A stretch of DNA of 64,000 nt, taken from Bacteroidaceae bacterium (GTDB taxonomy: Bacteria; Bacteroidota; Bacteroidia; Bacteroidales; Bacteroidaceae). The notes beneath the pieces were generated by a model, which was not told the origin of the DNA, ran no database searches, and worked only from the letters and a program-made list of their open reading frames with translations. Each line of letters starts with the position of its first letter. Position 1 is the first letter of the stretch. The stretch spans positions 1 through 64,000 of the forward strand of contig JAFTUK010000056.1 of assembly GCA_017466325.1 (NCBI GenBank), in the 5' to 3' direction. The translations under genes were made by a program, and so were the position numbers. Below, in pieces: positions 52,417 through 61,924 of this stretch.

Positions 52417-53691
52417 ATGGACACCTTTACTAACAGCCTATGGCACTGGTTCAAGGGAACCGACAAGGATGACCGACAGGCGGACGGACGCTTTTCCGCA
52501 TCTATTGAGTTGGAGAAGAAGATCGGAGAACAGATATACAATGCATTGCAAGGTTCGGTCGTGGAGGAAGTCCTTCGCAAGATAAAGACCACCAATACCG
52601 ATGCCTATTGGCGCAGTGCCATGGAAGGACACAGCCTGAAGGTGGAGGAGGACCTGCTCAAGGACTTCTACGACCTGTGCCACGAAGTGTGCGGAAAACT
52701 GGACTTCAAGGAAAAGGTCGATTTCTACATTACCGGCGACTCCACGGTGAATGCCTTTTCGGTAGCAGCCGAGAACGAGGAAGAACCGCACATTGTGAAC
52801 ATCAATTCGGCGCTCTTCGGACTCATGACCCAGGACGAACTGAGGTTTGTTGTCGGGCACGAGTTGGGACATCTCATCAATAGGGACACAGCCCTGGCCA
52901 GGCTCATAAACTTTGTGTTTCCTCCGAATTCCGATGTGCCCGTGACCCTGCAATACAAGATACGCCTGCACGAACAGTTGGCAGAACTTGTTGCCGACCG
53001 ATACGGCTATCTGGCTGTGGAGAACCTTGATGCCTGCGTGACAGCCTTCTTCAAGATGGCGTCAGGGCTGGATCTCATGAAGATGAACGTGAGCATAGAG
53101 GCCCTCATTGCCGACAACAACCGGCGCTTGGACTATTTCCTCAAGGACAAGGGCATGAGCCGCGCCTCACATCCCGTAAACCCTATCAGGGTACAGGCGC
53201 TGAACCTCTTTGCTACGGCCAAGGACAAGGAAGAACTGGACAACGGCATGAAGGAACTGATATCCATACTGCTGAAGGTGGGCGACAGCGACCTGGACGA
53301 GCACACCGCACGCTTCATCGCTTCTGCCGGTCTGCTTGTGGCCAGCACCGACGAGGATATCAACAAGGAGGAGTATGACAAGATCATACAGTCGCTTGCT
53401 GCCTTGAAGATATTTCCTAAGGAGTTCCTGGACGAGATAATAAAGGGTGATGTGGCCGAAATCTTCAACGAATCTGTGCAGAAGATGCTGGAGATAAATC
53501 CCGGCCTTAAGGAAGGGATGCTGCAGTATATGATACAGATAGTCCTCTCCGACAAGATCATAGCCAAGGAAGAAGTGGAACTGATATACCAGTTCGGCAA
53601 CAGCATAGGCCTGAGCGACATGGAGGTTGCCACCGCCATTGCGGAGTCCATACAGCAGTGCTACGTGCCAAGTCTTGACGCAATCTGTTAG
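52417..53691 (+). CDS. M48-family zinc metallopeptidase with TerB-like C-terminal domain
   Basis: Product of 424 residues from ATG 52417; upstream in-frame codons cover the promoter and were excluded. The peptidase part has HELGH at 148-152 (RFVVGHELGHLINRD) and the third-ligand region LAELVADRYGYL near 188. Residues about 285-424 are a helical, acidic TerB-like domain (AGLLVASTDEDINKEEYDKI, IQIVLSDKIIAKEEVELIYQ). No signal peptide or membrane segment is visible, so it should be cytoplasmic, unlike HtpX or BepA. The substrate is unknown. It is transcribed divergently from trxA. Confidence 0.87.
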   Translation: MDTFTNSLWHWFKGTDKDDRQADGRFSASIELEKKIGEQIYNALQGSVVEEVLRKIKTTNTDAYWRSAMEGHSLKVEEDLLKDFYDLCHEVCGKLDFKEKVDFYITGDSTVNAFSVAAENEEEPHIVNINSALFGLMTQDELRFVVGHELGHLINRDTALARLINFVFPPNSDVPVTLQYKIRLHEQLAELVADRYGYLAVENLDACVTAFFKMASGLDLMKMNVSIEALIADNNRRLDYFLKDKGMSRASHPVNPIRVQALNLFATAKDKEELDNGMKELISILLKVGDSDLDEHTARFIASAGLLVASTDEDINKEEYDKIIQSLAALKIFPKEFLDEIIKGDVAEIFNESVQKMLEINPGLKEGMLQYMIQIVLSDKIIAKEEVELIYQFGNSIGLSDMEVATAIAESIQQCYVPSLDAIC

Positions 53692-53755
53692 CAGGCCAGT
53701 ACCGACACGAGAGTACTCCAGTACCGATTCGGCATTACAAAAACCGGTACTGAGT

Positions 53756-55861
53756 TCAACTGATGTTGCTCCAGTCCATCTCGTCGCGTTTGAGATAGCG
53801 TAGGCGTTCCACCATTATGCGGTGCTGTGGTTGGGACAGGGTGGGGTCTTCGTCCAGGATGGCAGAGGCCGTCTCGCGTGCCAACTGGACAATCTGGCCG
53901 TCTCGGGCAAGGTTGGCAAGTTTCAGGTCGAAGGCTATGCCGCTCTGTTGCGTGCCCTCCAGGTCGCCGGGACCGCGGAAACGCAGGTCGGCTTCGGCAA
54001 TCTCGAAACCGTCGTTCGTCTCGGTCATTATGTCTATGCGCCGGCGAGTGTCGGAGGAAAGTTCGTATTTCGTCACCAGTATGCAATAACTTTGGCTTGC
54101 GCCACGTCCCACACGTCCGCGCAACTGATGCAGTTGGGACAGGCCGAAGCGCTCGGCATTCTGTATCACCATCACCGAGGCGTTGGGTACGTTCACACCC
54201 ACTTCTATCACCGTGGTGGCCACCAGGATTTGCGTCTCTCCGCTTACAAAGCGCTGCATTTCCGCATCCTTGTCGGCAGGTTTCATCTGGCCGTGCACCA
54301 TGCTTATCTTGTACTGGGGGAATATCTTCTGCAAGTGTACGTATGCCGCCTCCACGTTCTTCAGGTCAAGTTTCTCGCTCTCCTTCACCAGAGGGTACAC
54401 CATGTACACCTGCCGTCCCTCCTGAATCTGCTGGTTTATGCCTCGATAGAGTTTGTCGGGATTGTTGTCGTACATGTGCATGGTCTGTATGGGCTTTCTG
54501 CCTGGCGGAAGTTCGTCTATCACGGAGACGTCCAGGTCGCCGTACAGGGTCATGGCCAGTGTGCGCGGTATGGGCGTGGCGGTCATCACAAGCACATGCG
54601 GCGGTGTGAGGTTCTTTTCCCACAACTTGGCACGCTGTGCCACACCGAAGCGGTGCTGTTCGTCTATGACCACAAGGCCGAGGTTGCGGAAAAGCACATT
54701 GTCCTCTATCACGGCATGAGTGCCTACGAGTATCTGCACCTCTCCCGTCTGCAGGCCCTCCATCACAACCTTGCGCCTCTTGCCCTTGACCATGCCGGTG
54801 AGCAGTTCCACACGCACCGGCATGTCGCCCAACATCTTGCGGAAGGTTGCGAAGTGCTGTTCGGCAAGGATTTCGGTGGGTGCCATGATGCACGCCTGAT
54901 AACCGTTGTCCAAGGCAATGAGCATGGTCATCAGTGCCACCATGGTCTTGCCCGAGCCTACATCGCCCTGCACCAGACGGTTCATCTGCCTGCCCGACTT
55001 CATGTCGGCATGCATCTCGCGTATCACGCGCTTCTGCGCTTCTGTCAGTTGGAATGGCAGGTGGTGGGAATAGAAGGTATTGAAGTAGTCTCCCACTCTG
55101 GAGAAGACGTGTCCCCGGATTGTCCCTTGGCGCAGACGTGCATAGCGGAGCACAGACAACTGCACATAGAAGAGTTCTTCAAACTTCAGGCGGTAGTTGG
55201 CTTGGGTGAGCCCGTTGGCCGACGAGGGATAGTGGGCGGCCCTCAGTGCCTCGTCCCTCGACACCATGCAAAGGCGCTCCAGCATGTGGCGTGGCAGGGT
55301 CTCAGGAATACTTCCTTCGGGAAGATGCCTTATCAGTGTGCTCGTGAACCTCTCCAGAGTGCGCGACACCAGGCCCGCCTTCTTCATGCGCTCCGTTGTC
55401 TGGTAGTACGGTTGCATGCTCATCTTGCTCAGCACCAGAGTGTCGGCCGGGTCTATGTCGGGATGCGAGAGGTTTATCCTGTCCTTGAATAGCGAAGGTC
55501 TGCCGAACAAAATATAGTCGGAGTGCAACTTCACCGTTTTCAATATAATATATTGTTGCGAGTTGAACCACACGCAGTCCACCCAGCCGTATCCGTCCGT
55601 GAAGTGCCCTATCAGGCGCTTCTTCCTGCCTTCGCCCATCTGCTCGAAACTGATGAACTGCCCCCGTATCTGCACGAAGGGCATGTCGGAGGTCAGTTCC
55701 GACGTGCGGTACAGACGGCTTCTGTCTATGTGCTTGTAGGGGAAATAGTACAACAGGTCGCCCCAGGTCTTAAGACCCAGTTCCTTCTGCAGGAGTTCGG
55801 CACGCTTGGGACCGATCCCCGGCAGGTAAGTAAGTTCTGTGTCGAGAATGGGGGCGCTCAC
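53756..55861 (-). CDS. recG: ATP-dependent DNA helicase RecG
   Basis: Remodels stalled replication forks and Holliday junctions; 701 residues. The N-terminal wedge starts with LTYLPGIGPKRAELLQKELG and includes the OB fold. Helicase motifs: Walker A LVQGDVGSGKTMVALM, DEQH box LVVIDEQHRFGV, motif III MTATPIPRTLAMT, motif VI QLRGRVGRG. The C-terminal LRDEMDWSNIS is normal. The start is a GTG at 55861, since a stop lies just upstream in frame and the preceding codons are not family-like. The DJ-1 gene ends 25 bases upstream on the same strand. Confidence 0.96.
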   Translation of the reverse strand: MSAPILDTELTYLPGIGPKRAELLQKELGLKTWGDLLYYFPYKHIDRSRLYRTSELTSDMPFVQIRGQFISFEQMGEGRKKRLIGHFTDGYGWVDCVWFNSQQYIILKTVKLHSDYILFGRPSLFKDRINLSHPDIDPADTLVLSKMSMQPYYQTTERMKKAGLVSRTLERFTSTLIRHLPEGSIPETLPRHMLERLCMVSRDEALRAAHYPSSANGLTQANYRLKFEELFYVQLSVLRYARLRQGTIRGHVFSRVGDYFNTFYSHHLPFQLTEAQKRVIREMHADMKSGRQMNRLVQGDVGSGKTMVALMTMLIALDNGYQACIMAPTEILAEQHFATFRKMLGDMPVRVELLTGMVKGKRRKVVMEGLQTGEVQILVGTHAVIEDNVLFRNLGLVVIDEQHRFGVAQRAKLWEKNLTPPHVLVMTATPIPRTLAMTLYGDLDVSVIDELPPGRKPIQTMHMYDNNPDKLYRGINQQIQEGRQVYMVYPLVKESEKLDLKNVEAAYVHLQKIFPQYKISMVHGQMKPADKDAEMQRFVSGETQILVATTVIEVGVNVPNASVMVIQNAERFGLSQLHQLRGRVGRGASQSYCILVTKYELSSDTRRRIDIMTETNDGFEIAEADLRFRGPGDLEGTQQSGIAFDLKLANLARDGQIVQLARETASAILDEDPTLSQPQHRIMVERLRYLKRDEMDWSNIS

Positions 55862-55886
55862 GCAAAGTCGTCAGTTTCTCACGCTA

Positions 55887-56471
55887 CTAAAATCCCTTGT
55901 ACAGTTCCACCAGTTTGTCCTTAAACAACTGATTGTATATCATGCCCTCGCGCAGGGGAGCAACCGCCTCTTCACCCAGGAAGTGCTCGGCAATGGCATA
56001 GCCGAAGGCCATGGCGGCGCCAGGACCGCGGCCGGTGATGAACTGACCGTCCTTGGTGACAATCTCGCCCGTGTACTCAGCGCCCTTCAACTGGCCCTGC
56101 ACACCGGGATAGCATGTTGCCTTCACTCCCTCCATTATGCCCAGATGTCCGTACACCATGGGGGCGGCGCAGATGGCGGCCAGGGGCTTGCCCTCGGCAT
56201 GGTGCTTCAGTATGGCCTGGCGCAGGGGTTCGCACTCGTCCAGATTGGTGCTGCCGGGCAGACCGCCAGGCAACACGAGCATGTCCGCTCCGCTCAGCTC
56301 CACATCGGCCAGGATGGCATCGGCCACCACGCCCACGCCATGTGCACTATAGACGATCTTCTCGTTGGTAATGCTTACCGTGGTGATGTCCAGACTTGCA
56401 CGTCTGATGATGTCCAGAGGAGCCAATGCCTCGATGTCTTCAAATCCGGTTGCTAAAAACAGGTATATCAT
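55887..56471 (-). CDS. DJ-1/PfpI-family protein (YajL-like)
   Basis: Cytosolic protein of 194 residues with the flavodoxin-like DJ-1 fold. The nucleophile-elbow cysteine Cys101 is in KPLAAICAAPMVYG and the supporting Glu11 in TGFEDIEALAPLDI, as in YajL and DJ-1. Members act as oxidative-stress chaperones or glyoxalase/deglycase enzymes; the activity is debated. Probably co-transcribed with recG. A -7 box (TAtaTTTG) lies at 56502-56509. Confidence 0.9.
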   Translation of the reverse strand: MIYLFLATGFEDIEALAPLDIIRRASLDITTVSITNEKIVYSAHGVGVVADAILADVELSGADMLVLPGGLPGSTNLDECEPLRQAILKHHAEGKPLAAICAAPMVYGHLGIMEGVKATCYPGVQGQLKGAEYTGEIVTKDGQFITGRGPGAAMAFGYAIAEHFLGEEAVAPLREGMIYNQLFKDKLVELYKGF

Positions 56472-56501
56472 AGTTGTGTCGTTTTATAATGTTCTATGGC
56501 A

Positions 56502-56509
56502 CAAATATA
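56502..56509 (-). promoter_or_regulatory. -7 element of the DJ-1/recG operon
   Basis: TAtaTTTG on the minus strand, 31 bases before the ATG; -33 not clear. Confidence 0.5.
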
Positions 56510-56563
56510 CATAAAAAATATGCATTTTCAGCCCGGTCAGCACAAAAACTAAAATAAATCATG

Positions 56564-56571
56564 TAACTTTG
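56564..56571 (+). promoter_or_regulatory. -7 element of the NAD kinase gene
   Basis: TAacTTTG, 24 bases before ATG 56595; -33 not clear. It is back to back with the DJ-1 promoter. Confidence 0.5.
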
Positions 56572-56594
56572 CCCGCATAAAGACTCATACACGA

Positions 56595-57476
56595 ATGAAG
56601 AAACTCCGCTTTGCCATATTCGGCAATACATACCAGGCAAAGAAGTCGGCCTGCGTGCAGCGTCTCATCAGTATACTGGAGGAGCATGGTGCATCGCTGC
56701 TCATCGACAAGGCCTTCTACGGCTATCTGACCGACGGACTCGGCATATCCGTAAAGCCGGAGGCACTGATAGAGGGAAGCGACTTCCAGGCAGACTTTGT
56801 CATATCCATGGGTGGCGACGGCACCTTCCTGGAGGCGGCACGCCACGTGGGCGACAAGGGCACTCCCATCCTGGGCATAAACATGGGGCGCCTGGGCTTC
56901 CTGTCCGATTATCAGGCAGAGGACATACCTTCTGCCATAGAGCACATATACAACGGCACGTACCGCATAGAGGAGCGCACCGTGCTGATGGTGGAGGACG
57001 ACAGGCACTCCATACAGGGGCATCCCTATGCCCTGAACGAGGTGGCGGTGCTGAAGCACGACAATTCCTCCATGATAAGCATCGACGTGGAGGTGAACGG
57101 CGAGTTCCTCACCACCTACCAGGCCGACGGACTCATAGTGAACACATCTACGGGAAGTACGGGTTATGCCCTCTCCGTGGGAGGCCCCATCATAGGTCCG
57201 GGCAGCAACATCATAGGCTTGGTGCCCGTGGCTCCCCACTCGCTGACGGTAAGGCCCCTTACCATTTCCGCCGACGCCACGGTAAGGATGAAGGTGAAGA
57301 GCCGCTCGCACAACTTCCTCCTGTCTTTGGACGGACGCAGCGAATCCTCGCAGGAGGGCATCACGCTGACCATCCGCAAGGCACCATACACCATCAACGT
57401 GCTCAAACGTAGCGAGGGAAGTTTCTTCCGCACGCTCCGCGAGAAACTCATGTGGGGCGCGGATTCAAGAGAGTAA
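56595..57476 (+). CDS. nadK: NAD kinase
   Basis: Phosphorylates NAD+ to NADP+. The product has 293 residues. The kinase motif GGDGT is at 73-77 (FVISMGGDGTFLEA), and the substrate-binding NTSTGSTGYALSVGGP follows; FLLSLDGRSE is near the C-terminus. The gene is monocistronic or runs toward the ABC exporter gene after a 146-base spacer that contains a nested hairpin. Confidence 0.96.
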   Translation: MKKLRFAIFGNTYQAKKSACVQRLISILEEHGASLLIDKAFYGYLTDGLGISVKPEALIEGSDFQADFVISMGGDGTFLEAARHVGDKGTPILGINMGRLGFLSDYQAEDIPSAIEHIYNGTYRIEERTVLMVEDDRHSIQGHPYALNEVAVLKHDNSSMISIDVEVNGEFLTTYQADGLIVNTSTGSTGYALSVGGPIIGPGSNIIGLVPVAPHSLTVRPLTISADATVRMKVKSRSHNFLLSLDGRSESSQEGITLTIRKAPYTINVLKRSEGSFFRTLREKLMWGADSRE

Positions 57477-57524
57477 GGATAAAGACCCACCCCCAACCCA
57501 GTCCGCGCGTCGAACTGGAAAGTT

Positions 57525-57595
57525 CTCCCCTCACAAGGTACAGAAGCACACCAGTGCTTCTTCTGAAGACCTTGCTCGCCCTTTATGGAGGGGAG
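57525..57595. repeat. Nested hairpin between nadK and the ABC gene
   Basis: Three nested stems share one axis: CTCCCCTC (57525-57532) with GGAGGGGAG (57587-57595), CAAGGT (57534-57539) with ACCTTG (57569-57574), and AGAAGCAC (57542-57549) with GTGCTTCT (57554-57561). It could end nadK transcription or be a small extragenic repeat. Confidence 0.55.
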
Positions 57596-57622
57596 TAGTC
57601 ACTACCGAAGTATCCCTCTGTT

Positions 57623-59380
57623 ATGGAGGCGGCATTTATGAATACAACCGACAAACACTTGCACGAAGCCAAACGTCACCCCCGACTTCCTAAGGAAGAG
57701 CAAGATAGTACAGTCCCTGTTGGAGGCAGGTTTCCACATGGCATACTCCACTCCCTCGCATGGTTCTGGCACACCAGCCGCGGTATCAGGATGAAGTCCA
57801 TTGTGAACGTCATCCTGGGGCTGTTGGTCGTGGGCATGGACTTTGCCTTCATCTGGGCAACGAAGATGACCATTGACACGGCTACCGGCCAGGACGACCG
57901 CCCGTTGTGGGTAGGGTGCGCCCTGCTCGTTGGCATAGGGCTTGTGAATATTGGTATCTCCTTTGTGCGCCGGTGGACAAGTGCCATACTGGGAGTGAAA
58001 AGCCAGAACCTGATGCAGTTGAGGGCATTCTCGCGTCTGATGCATAGTGTGTGGACGGGCAAGGAGCAGTTCCATTCGGGCGACGTGATGAACCGCCTGA
58101 TACGTGATGCCAACGAGATAACCTCCGTCATCACCGACACCCTGCCTGCCGCCATCTGCGTGTCCGTCAGGCTGTTGCTGGCGTTCCTGTATCTGTTCCA
58201 TTTCGACTCATGGCTGGCAATGGTTGTTCTGGTGCTTGCTCCGGCCTTCTTCTTGCTCAGCAAGGTGTACATCCGAAAGATGCGCAGCCTGTCACGCGAG
58301 ATACGCACTACCGACAGCCGCATACATAGCATCCTGCAGGAGAGCATACAACACCGCATGGTGCTGAAGACTCTGGAACAGACCGGTGGGATGGTGGAGC
58401 GTCTGGAACGCACACAGGAGCATCTGCACGGACAGGTGCGCCATCGTACCCTCTTCTCCAGTTTCAGCAACCTGACCGTCAACTTCGGCTTCACCGCAGG
58501 CTACCTGCTCACCTTCATCTGGGGCGTGTACCGCATGGAAGCCGGCACCATAACCTATGGTACCATGCTGGCCTTCATCCAACTGGTGGGGCAGATACAG
58601 GGGCCCTTCCGCGACATGACACGCTTTGTGCCGGCCATCGTGGGTGCGCTGACGGCTGCCGAACGCATGGAGCAACTGGAGCAGACTCCGATGGAGGAAT
58701 CCGTCAGCCAGAAACTCTTCCCGCACGGGGCTGGTATCCGTTTCAGCAATGTCACATACCGCTACAATGACGGGCATCGCAATGTCCTTGACAAGTTTTC
58801 GTTTGATTTCGCACCCGGAAGCACCACGGCCATACTTGGCGAAACGGGCGCGGGCAAGACCACGCTGATACGTATGGTCCTGGCTCTGCTTTCCCCCACC
58901 CGGGGCAAGGTGGAGTTCTATGATGCCACAACTTCCGTTGCGGCCTCTCCCGACACACGTTGCAACCTTGTCTACGTGCCACAGGGCAATACGTTGCTGA
59001 GCGGTACCATCCGCGACAACCTTCTGCTGGGCAACCCTGATGCAACTGACGAGGACTTGCACCAGGCCCTGCGCATGGCATGCGCCGATTTCGTCTTTTC
59101 TTTGCCGGAAACGCTGGACACTGTATGTGGCGAGGGCGGCACAGGCCTGTCTGAAGGGCAGGCCCAGCGCATTGCCATAGCGCGTGCTCTTCTGCGCCAG
59201 GGCAATATCCTTCTTCTGGACGAGGCCACCAGTGCGTTGGACACGGATACGGAGCGCCAACTGATAGGGAATATCGCCAGTCAGGCCAGAGAAAGAAAGC
59301 AGACCATCCTATTCATAACTCACCGTTCTGCCGTGGTGGAGTATTGCGAGAATACATTGCGGCTTTACAGAAACGGATAG
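57623..59380 (+). CDS. ABC exporter, fused membrane and ATPase domains
   Basis: Half-transporter of 585 residues. The N-terminal ~55 residues are soluble; six membrane helices follow, then the ATPase with Walker A LGETGAGKTTLIRM, signature GLSEGQAQRIAIARAL (a variant of LSGGQ), Walker B ILLLDEATSALD and switch His in FITHRSAVVEY. It resembles the Bacteroidales lipid/peptide exporters of unknown substrate. The signature Ser-Glu-Gly rather than Ser-Gly-Gly is seen in some exporters. Compare the MsbA-like protein at 6.1 kb, which has the canonical motif. No peptidase or precursor gene is adjacent. Confidence 0.87.
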   Translation: MEAAFMNTTDKHLHEAKRHPRLPKEEQDSTVPVGGRFPHGILHSLAWFWHTSRGIRMKSIVNVILGLLVVGMDFAFIWATKMTIDTATGQDDRPLWVGCALLVGIGLVNIGISFVRRWTSAILGVKSQNLMQLRAFSRLMHSVWTGKEQFHSGDVMNRLIRDANEITSVITDTLPAAICVSVRLLLAFLYLFHFDSWLAMVVLVLAPAFFLLSKVYIRKMRSLSREIRTTDSRIHSILQESIQHRMVLKTLEQTGGMVERLERTQEHLHGQVRHRTLFSSFSNLTVNFGFTAGYLLTFIWGVYRMEAGTITYGTMLAFIQLVGQIQGPFRDMTRFVPAIVGALTAAERMEQLEQTPMEESVSQKLFPHGAGIRFSNVTYRYNDGHRNVLDKFSFDFAPGSTTAILGETGAGKTTLIRMVLALLSPTRGKVEFYDATTSVAASPDTRCNLVYVPQGNTLLSGTIRDNLLLGNPDATDEDLHQALRMACADFVFSLPETLDTVCGEGGTGLSEGQAQRIAIARALLRQGNILLLDEATSALDTDTERQLIGNIASQARERKQTILFITHRSAVVEYCENTLRLYRNG

Positions 59381-59561
59381 CATTCTGCATTTTAGCCATT
59401 TCTCTTCCAGAGACAAGCGTGATGGCCGGAGACACGGTTATGTGGACGGCTGTTCCGTTTTGTCATGTAATTTCAATATCTTCAAGTCCGTCAGTGCGTG
59501 GCAATGGGGGAGTGGCGGCCTGTGTCTCGCATTGTCCTGCATTTGCCTTCGTGAGGGCGTG

Positions 59562-59653
59562 TTTTTGTCCTCCCGATGACAAGGGCGTGTCATCAGTGGT
59601 GACAAGCCTTTGTCATCGGGACAACAAGGGCTCGTTCTCCGGGAGGACAAAAA
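59562..59653. repeat. Nested extragenic palindrome, copy D type
   Basis: Outer arms TTTTTGTCCTCCCG (59562-59575) and CGGGAGGACAAAAA (59640-59653) are perfect. Inside, GATGACAAGGGC (59575-59586) pairs with GCCTTTGTCATC (59606-59617) with one wobble, and GTCATC/GGTGAC forms the tip. The opening TTTTGTCCTC is shared with copies B and C. Confidence 0.75.
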
Positions 59654-59710
59654 TCCCCCAAAATGGAGGGTTTTTGGCTGCTTTCGGAGCAGATGTGCCG
59701 ATATGGCATG

Positions 59711-59768
59711 ATGACACCCCTTGAAGAGCATGGCTATGCCGCTTTCTTCAAGGGGTGTCATTATTTTT
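59711..59768. terminator. Bidirectional terminator between ABC exporter and dnaG
   Basis: ATGACACCCCTTGAAGA (59711-59727) pairs perfectly with TCTTCAAGGGGTGTCAT (59745-59761); TATTTTT follows on the plus strand. The dnaG stop lies 41 bases to the right. Confidence 0.85.
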
Positions 59769-59802
59769 GTGTTCATGTCATGTCCGGCTCTGCCTGATGA
59801 GG

Positions 59803-61851
59803 CTATACCAGCACCTTGTCGCCGCATTCCTTGGCAAGACGCTTTTCTGCGTCCTTCAGTTCCTTGTATTGGGCGAGTAATTTGAGTTGCTCTTCCTTGG
59901 GTATGGCAGAGTTAGTCAAATCAGCCTTCACCTTGTTGATCTTGCTTCTGACGATGGAAATCTTCATGTCGGCCAGAACGTGTGTGGTCACTTCCATGAG
60001 CCTGTCCCCGTCGGTGGTAAGTTGTTGTCCGCGGGTGTGGTACTTGCTCAGTTCCTCCTTGTCCATGCTGAGTTGGAAGGCAGCCTGCGAGAGTTGCGGG
60101 TTGTGGTGTCCAAGGAAATATTTCTCGGCCACGAAGCCCTCGTCGTGGATGTGCTCTATGGCTTTGTCCAGGATGACTTGTGCCGTGGGGTTGCTGAAGG
60201 TAAGGCCGTCCTGTGCCAGCGAGTAGAAGATGAACTCTGCCACTGACAAGGGGACGCTGTTGCCGTTTTCATCTTCGGCCTCGCATACAATCTTTTCTCC
60301 ATAGCGCACAATCAGTTGGGCCAGGAGCAACTCTGTGCCATGCGCTGACTTGCCCTGTATGTTGGCAACTTGTCGGGGCAGAGGTTGCGGAGTGGCTTGT
60401 TGGGTGAAACCTTGTGCGGGAATGTCCTTGTTTGCCTCAGGGGGGAGTGATGCTTCCGTGTCGGTATTCTCACCTTGCGAGGGTCCGATTTCGTTGGGCA
60501 GGTTTTGTGGAGAATTCCTGCGCTTGTATTCCTCCTCGCGGTTCTTGGACATCTGGTTCTGCACGGCACGGTGTATCATCTGTTCCTGCATCTGCATGGT
60601 CTGTGCCGTTTCGCGTATGTAGAGCGAGCGTGTTATCTCGTCGGGGATGAAGGAAATGCTCGTGACGATTTCTGCCACCAGTTGGCTCAGTTTGCGAGGG
60701 TCGTTCTGTGCCTGGGACATGAGCAGGTTGGTCTTGAACTTGAGGAAGTCCACCTGATGCTGCTCCACATAGCGCCGGAAGTCCTCGGCATTGTGCTTGC
60801 GTGCAAAACTGTCGGGGTCGTCGCCGTCGGGCAGAAGCAGTATTTTCACGTTCATGCCTGCCGCCAGAAGCATGTCCGTGCCTCGCTGGGCGGCATGTAT
60901 GCCGGCATCGTCGCCGTCGTAGAGCAGGGTGATGTTGTTGGTGAAACGGTGCAACAGGTGTATCTGCTCCTTGGTAAGTGCGGTGCCCGAGTTTGCCACC
61001 ACGTTCTCAATGCCGCACTGGTGCATGGAGATTACGTCGGTGTAGCCCTCCACCATATACACCTGGTCCATCTTCACTATCGCCTGCTTGGCATGGTAAA
61101 GGCCGTACAGTTCGCGGCGCTTGCTATATATGCTGGATTCGGGCGAGTTCTGGTATTTCACCGCCACACCCTTGGTGGCGGCATCCAATACACGTCCGCC
61201 AAAACCGGCCACCTTGCCGCCTATGTTGTACCAGGGGAACATGACGCGCCCCCAGAAACGGTCCACCACACTGCCGTCCTCGCGCTTGATGGACAGGCCT
61301 GTGCCCACGAGGTACTGCTCGCGATAGCCCTCTTTCAGGGCGGCGCGGGTCATGACGTCGCGCCCCTTGGGACAGAAGCCCAACTGGAACTTCTCTATGA
61401 TGTCGTCGCGGAAACCACGTTGGCGGAAGTAGGCAAGTCCAATGGCGCGACCGTCCATGGTGTTGTACATCTGGTCCTTGAACCACTTCAGCGCCCATTC
61501 GTTCAGGATGAACATGCTATCCCTCTCCATTTGTGCAGCACGTTCCTCGGCGGTCAGTTCCCTTTCCTCCACCTGAATGCCGTATTTCTTGGCCAGATAG
61601 CGAAGCGCATCAGGATAGGACAGTTGCTCGTGCTCCATGATGAAGCCGATAGGATTGCCACCTTTGCCACAGGCAAAGCATTGACAATAGTTTTTTGCTG
61701 GTGAAACATAGAACGACGGCGTGCGGTCATCGTGGAAAGGGCACAATCCCTTGTAGTTGGCACCGGACTTCTTCAGTGTGACGAAATCCGACACCACATC
61801 CACTATCTGTGCCGCCTCCTTTATCTTGTCTGTGGTAATCCTGTCTATCAT
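59803..61851 (-). CDS. dnaG: DNA primase
   Basis: Makes RNA primers at the replication fork; 682 residues. The CHC2 zinc ribbon is Cys37, His40, Cys58 and Cys61 (GLCPFHDDRTPSF, QCFACGKGG). The TOPRIM catalytic core shows MVEGYTDVISMHQCG and LLYDGDDAGIHAAQRG. A Gln/Pro-rich linker (QNLPNEIGPSQGENTDTEAS) leads to the C-terminal helicase-binding domain. The start MIDRITTDKIKEAAQIVDVV is the family start. It is not in the usual rpsU-dnaG-rpoD order. Confidence 0.96.
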   Translation of the reverse strand: MIDRITTDKIKEAAQIVDVVSDFVTLKKSGANYKGLCPFHDDRTPSFYVSPAKNYCQCFACGKGGNPIGFIMEHEQLSYPDALRYLAKKYGIQVEERELTAEERAAQMERDSMFILNEWALKWFKDQMYNTMDGRAIGLAYFRQRGFRDDIIEKFQLGFCPKGRDVMTRAALKEGYREQYLVGTGLSIKREDGSVVDRFWGRVMFPWYNIGGKVAGFGGRVLDAATKGVAVKYQNSPESSIYSKRRELYGLYHAKQAIVKMDQVYMVEGYTDVISMHQCGIENVVANSGTALTKEQIHLLHRFTNNITLLYDGDDAGIHAAQRGTDMLLAAGMNVKILLLPDGDDPDSFARKHNAEDFRRYVEQHQVDFLKFKTNLLMSQAQNDPRKLSQLVAEIVTSISFIPDEITRSLYIRETAQTMQMQEQMIHRAVQNQMSKNREEEYKRRNSPQNLPNEIGPSQGENTDTEASLPPEANKDIPAQGFTQQATPQPLPRQVANIQGKSAHGTELLLAQLIVRYGEKIVCEAEDENGNSVPLSVAEFIFYSLAQDGLTFSNPTAQVILDKAIEHIHDEGFVAEKYFLGHHNPQLSQAAFQLSMDKEELSKYHTRGQQLTTDGDRLMEVTTHVLADMKISIVRSKINKVKADLTNSAIPKEEQLKLLAQYKELKDAEKRLAKECGDKVLV

Positions 61852-61924
61852 TTAGCTTCACGAGAAAATTGTGCAAGAAATTGTCCAAGACTTGCCATAT
61901 GGTTTCCTATAATGTATACTTGCC

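Larger units (their letters stand above)
59381..59802. other. Intergenic region with large nested palindrome and terminator
   Basis: This 422-base gap lies between convergent genes and holds the nested palindrome at 59562-59653 and the terminator at 59711-59761. The first 180 bases show no gene or repeat. Confidence 0.6.

Noticed and set aside
52417-53691. Tellurite resistance or defence island suggested by the TerB-like domain
   Set aside because: No other ter or defence genes are nearby; neighbours are trxA and recG.
53822-55492. 556-codon plus-strand frame opposite recG
   Set aside because: The His/Val/Leu-rich translation is a codon-bias shadow; recG on the other strand has all helicase motifs.
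60475-61704. 409-codon plus-strand frame opposite dnaG
   Set aside because: Shadow frame with no domain; primase motifs lie on the minus strand.
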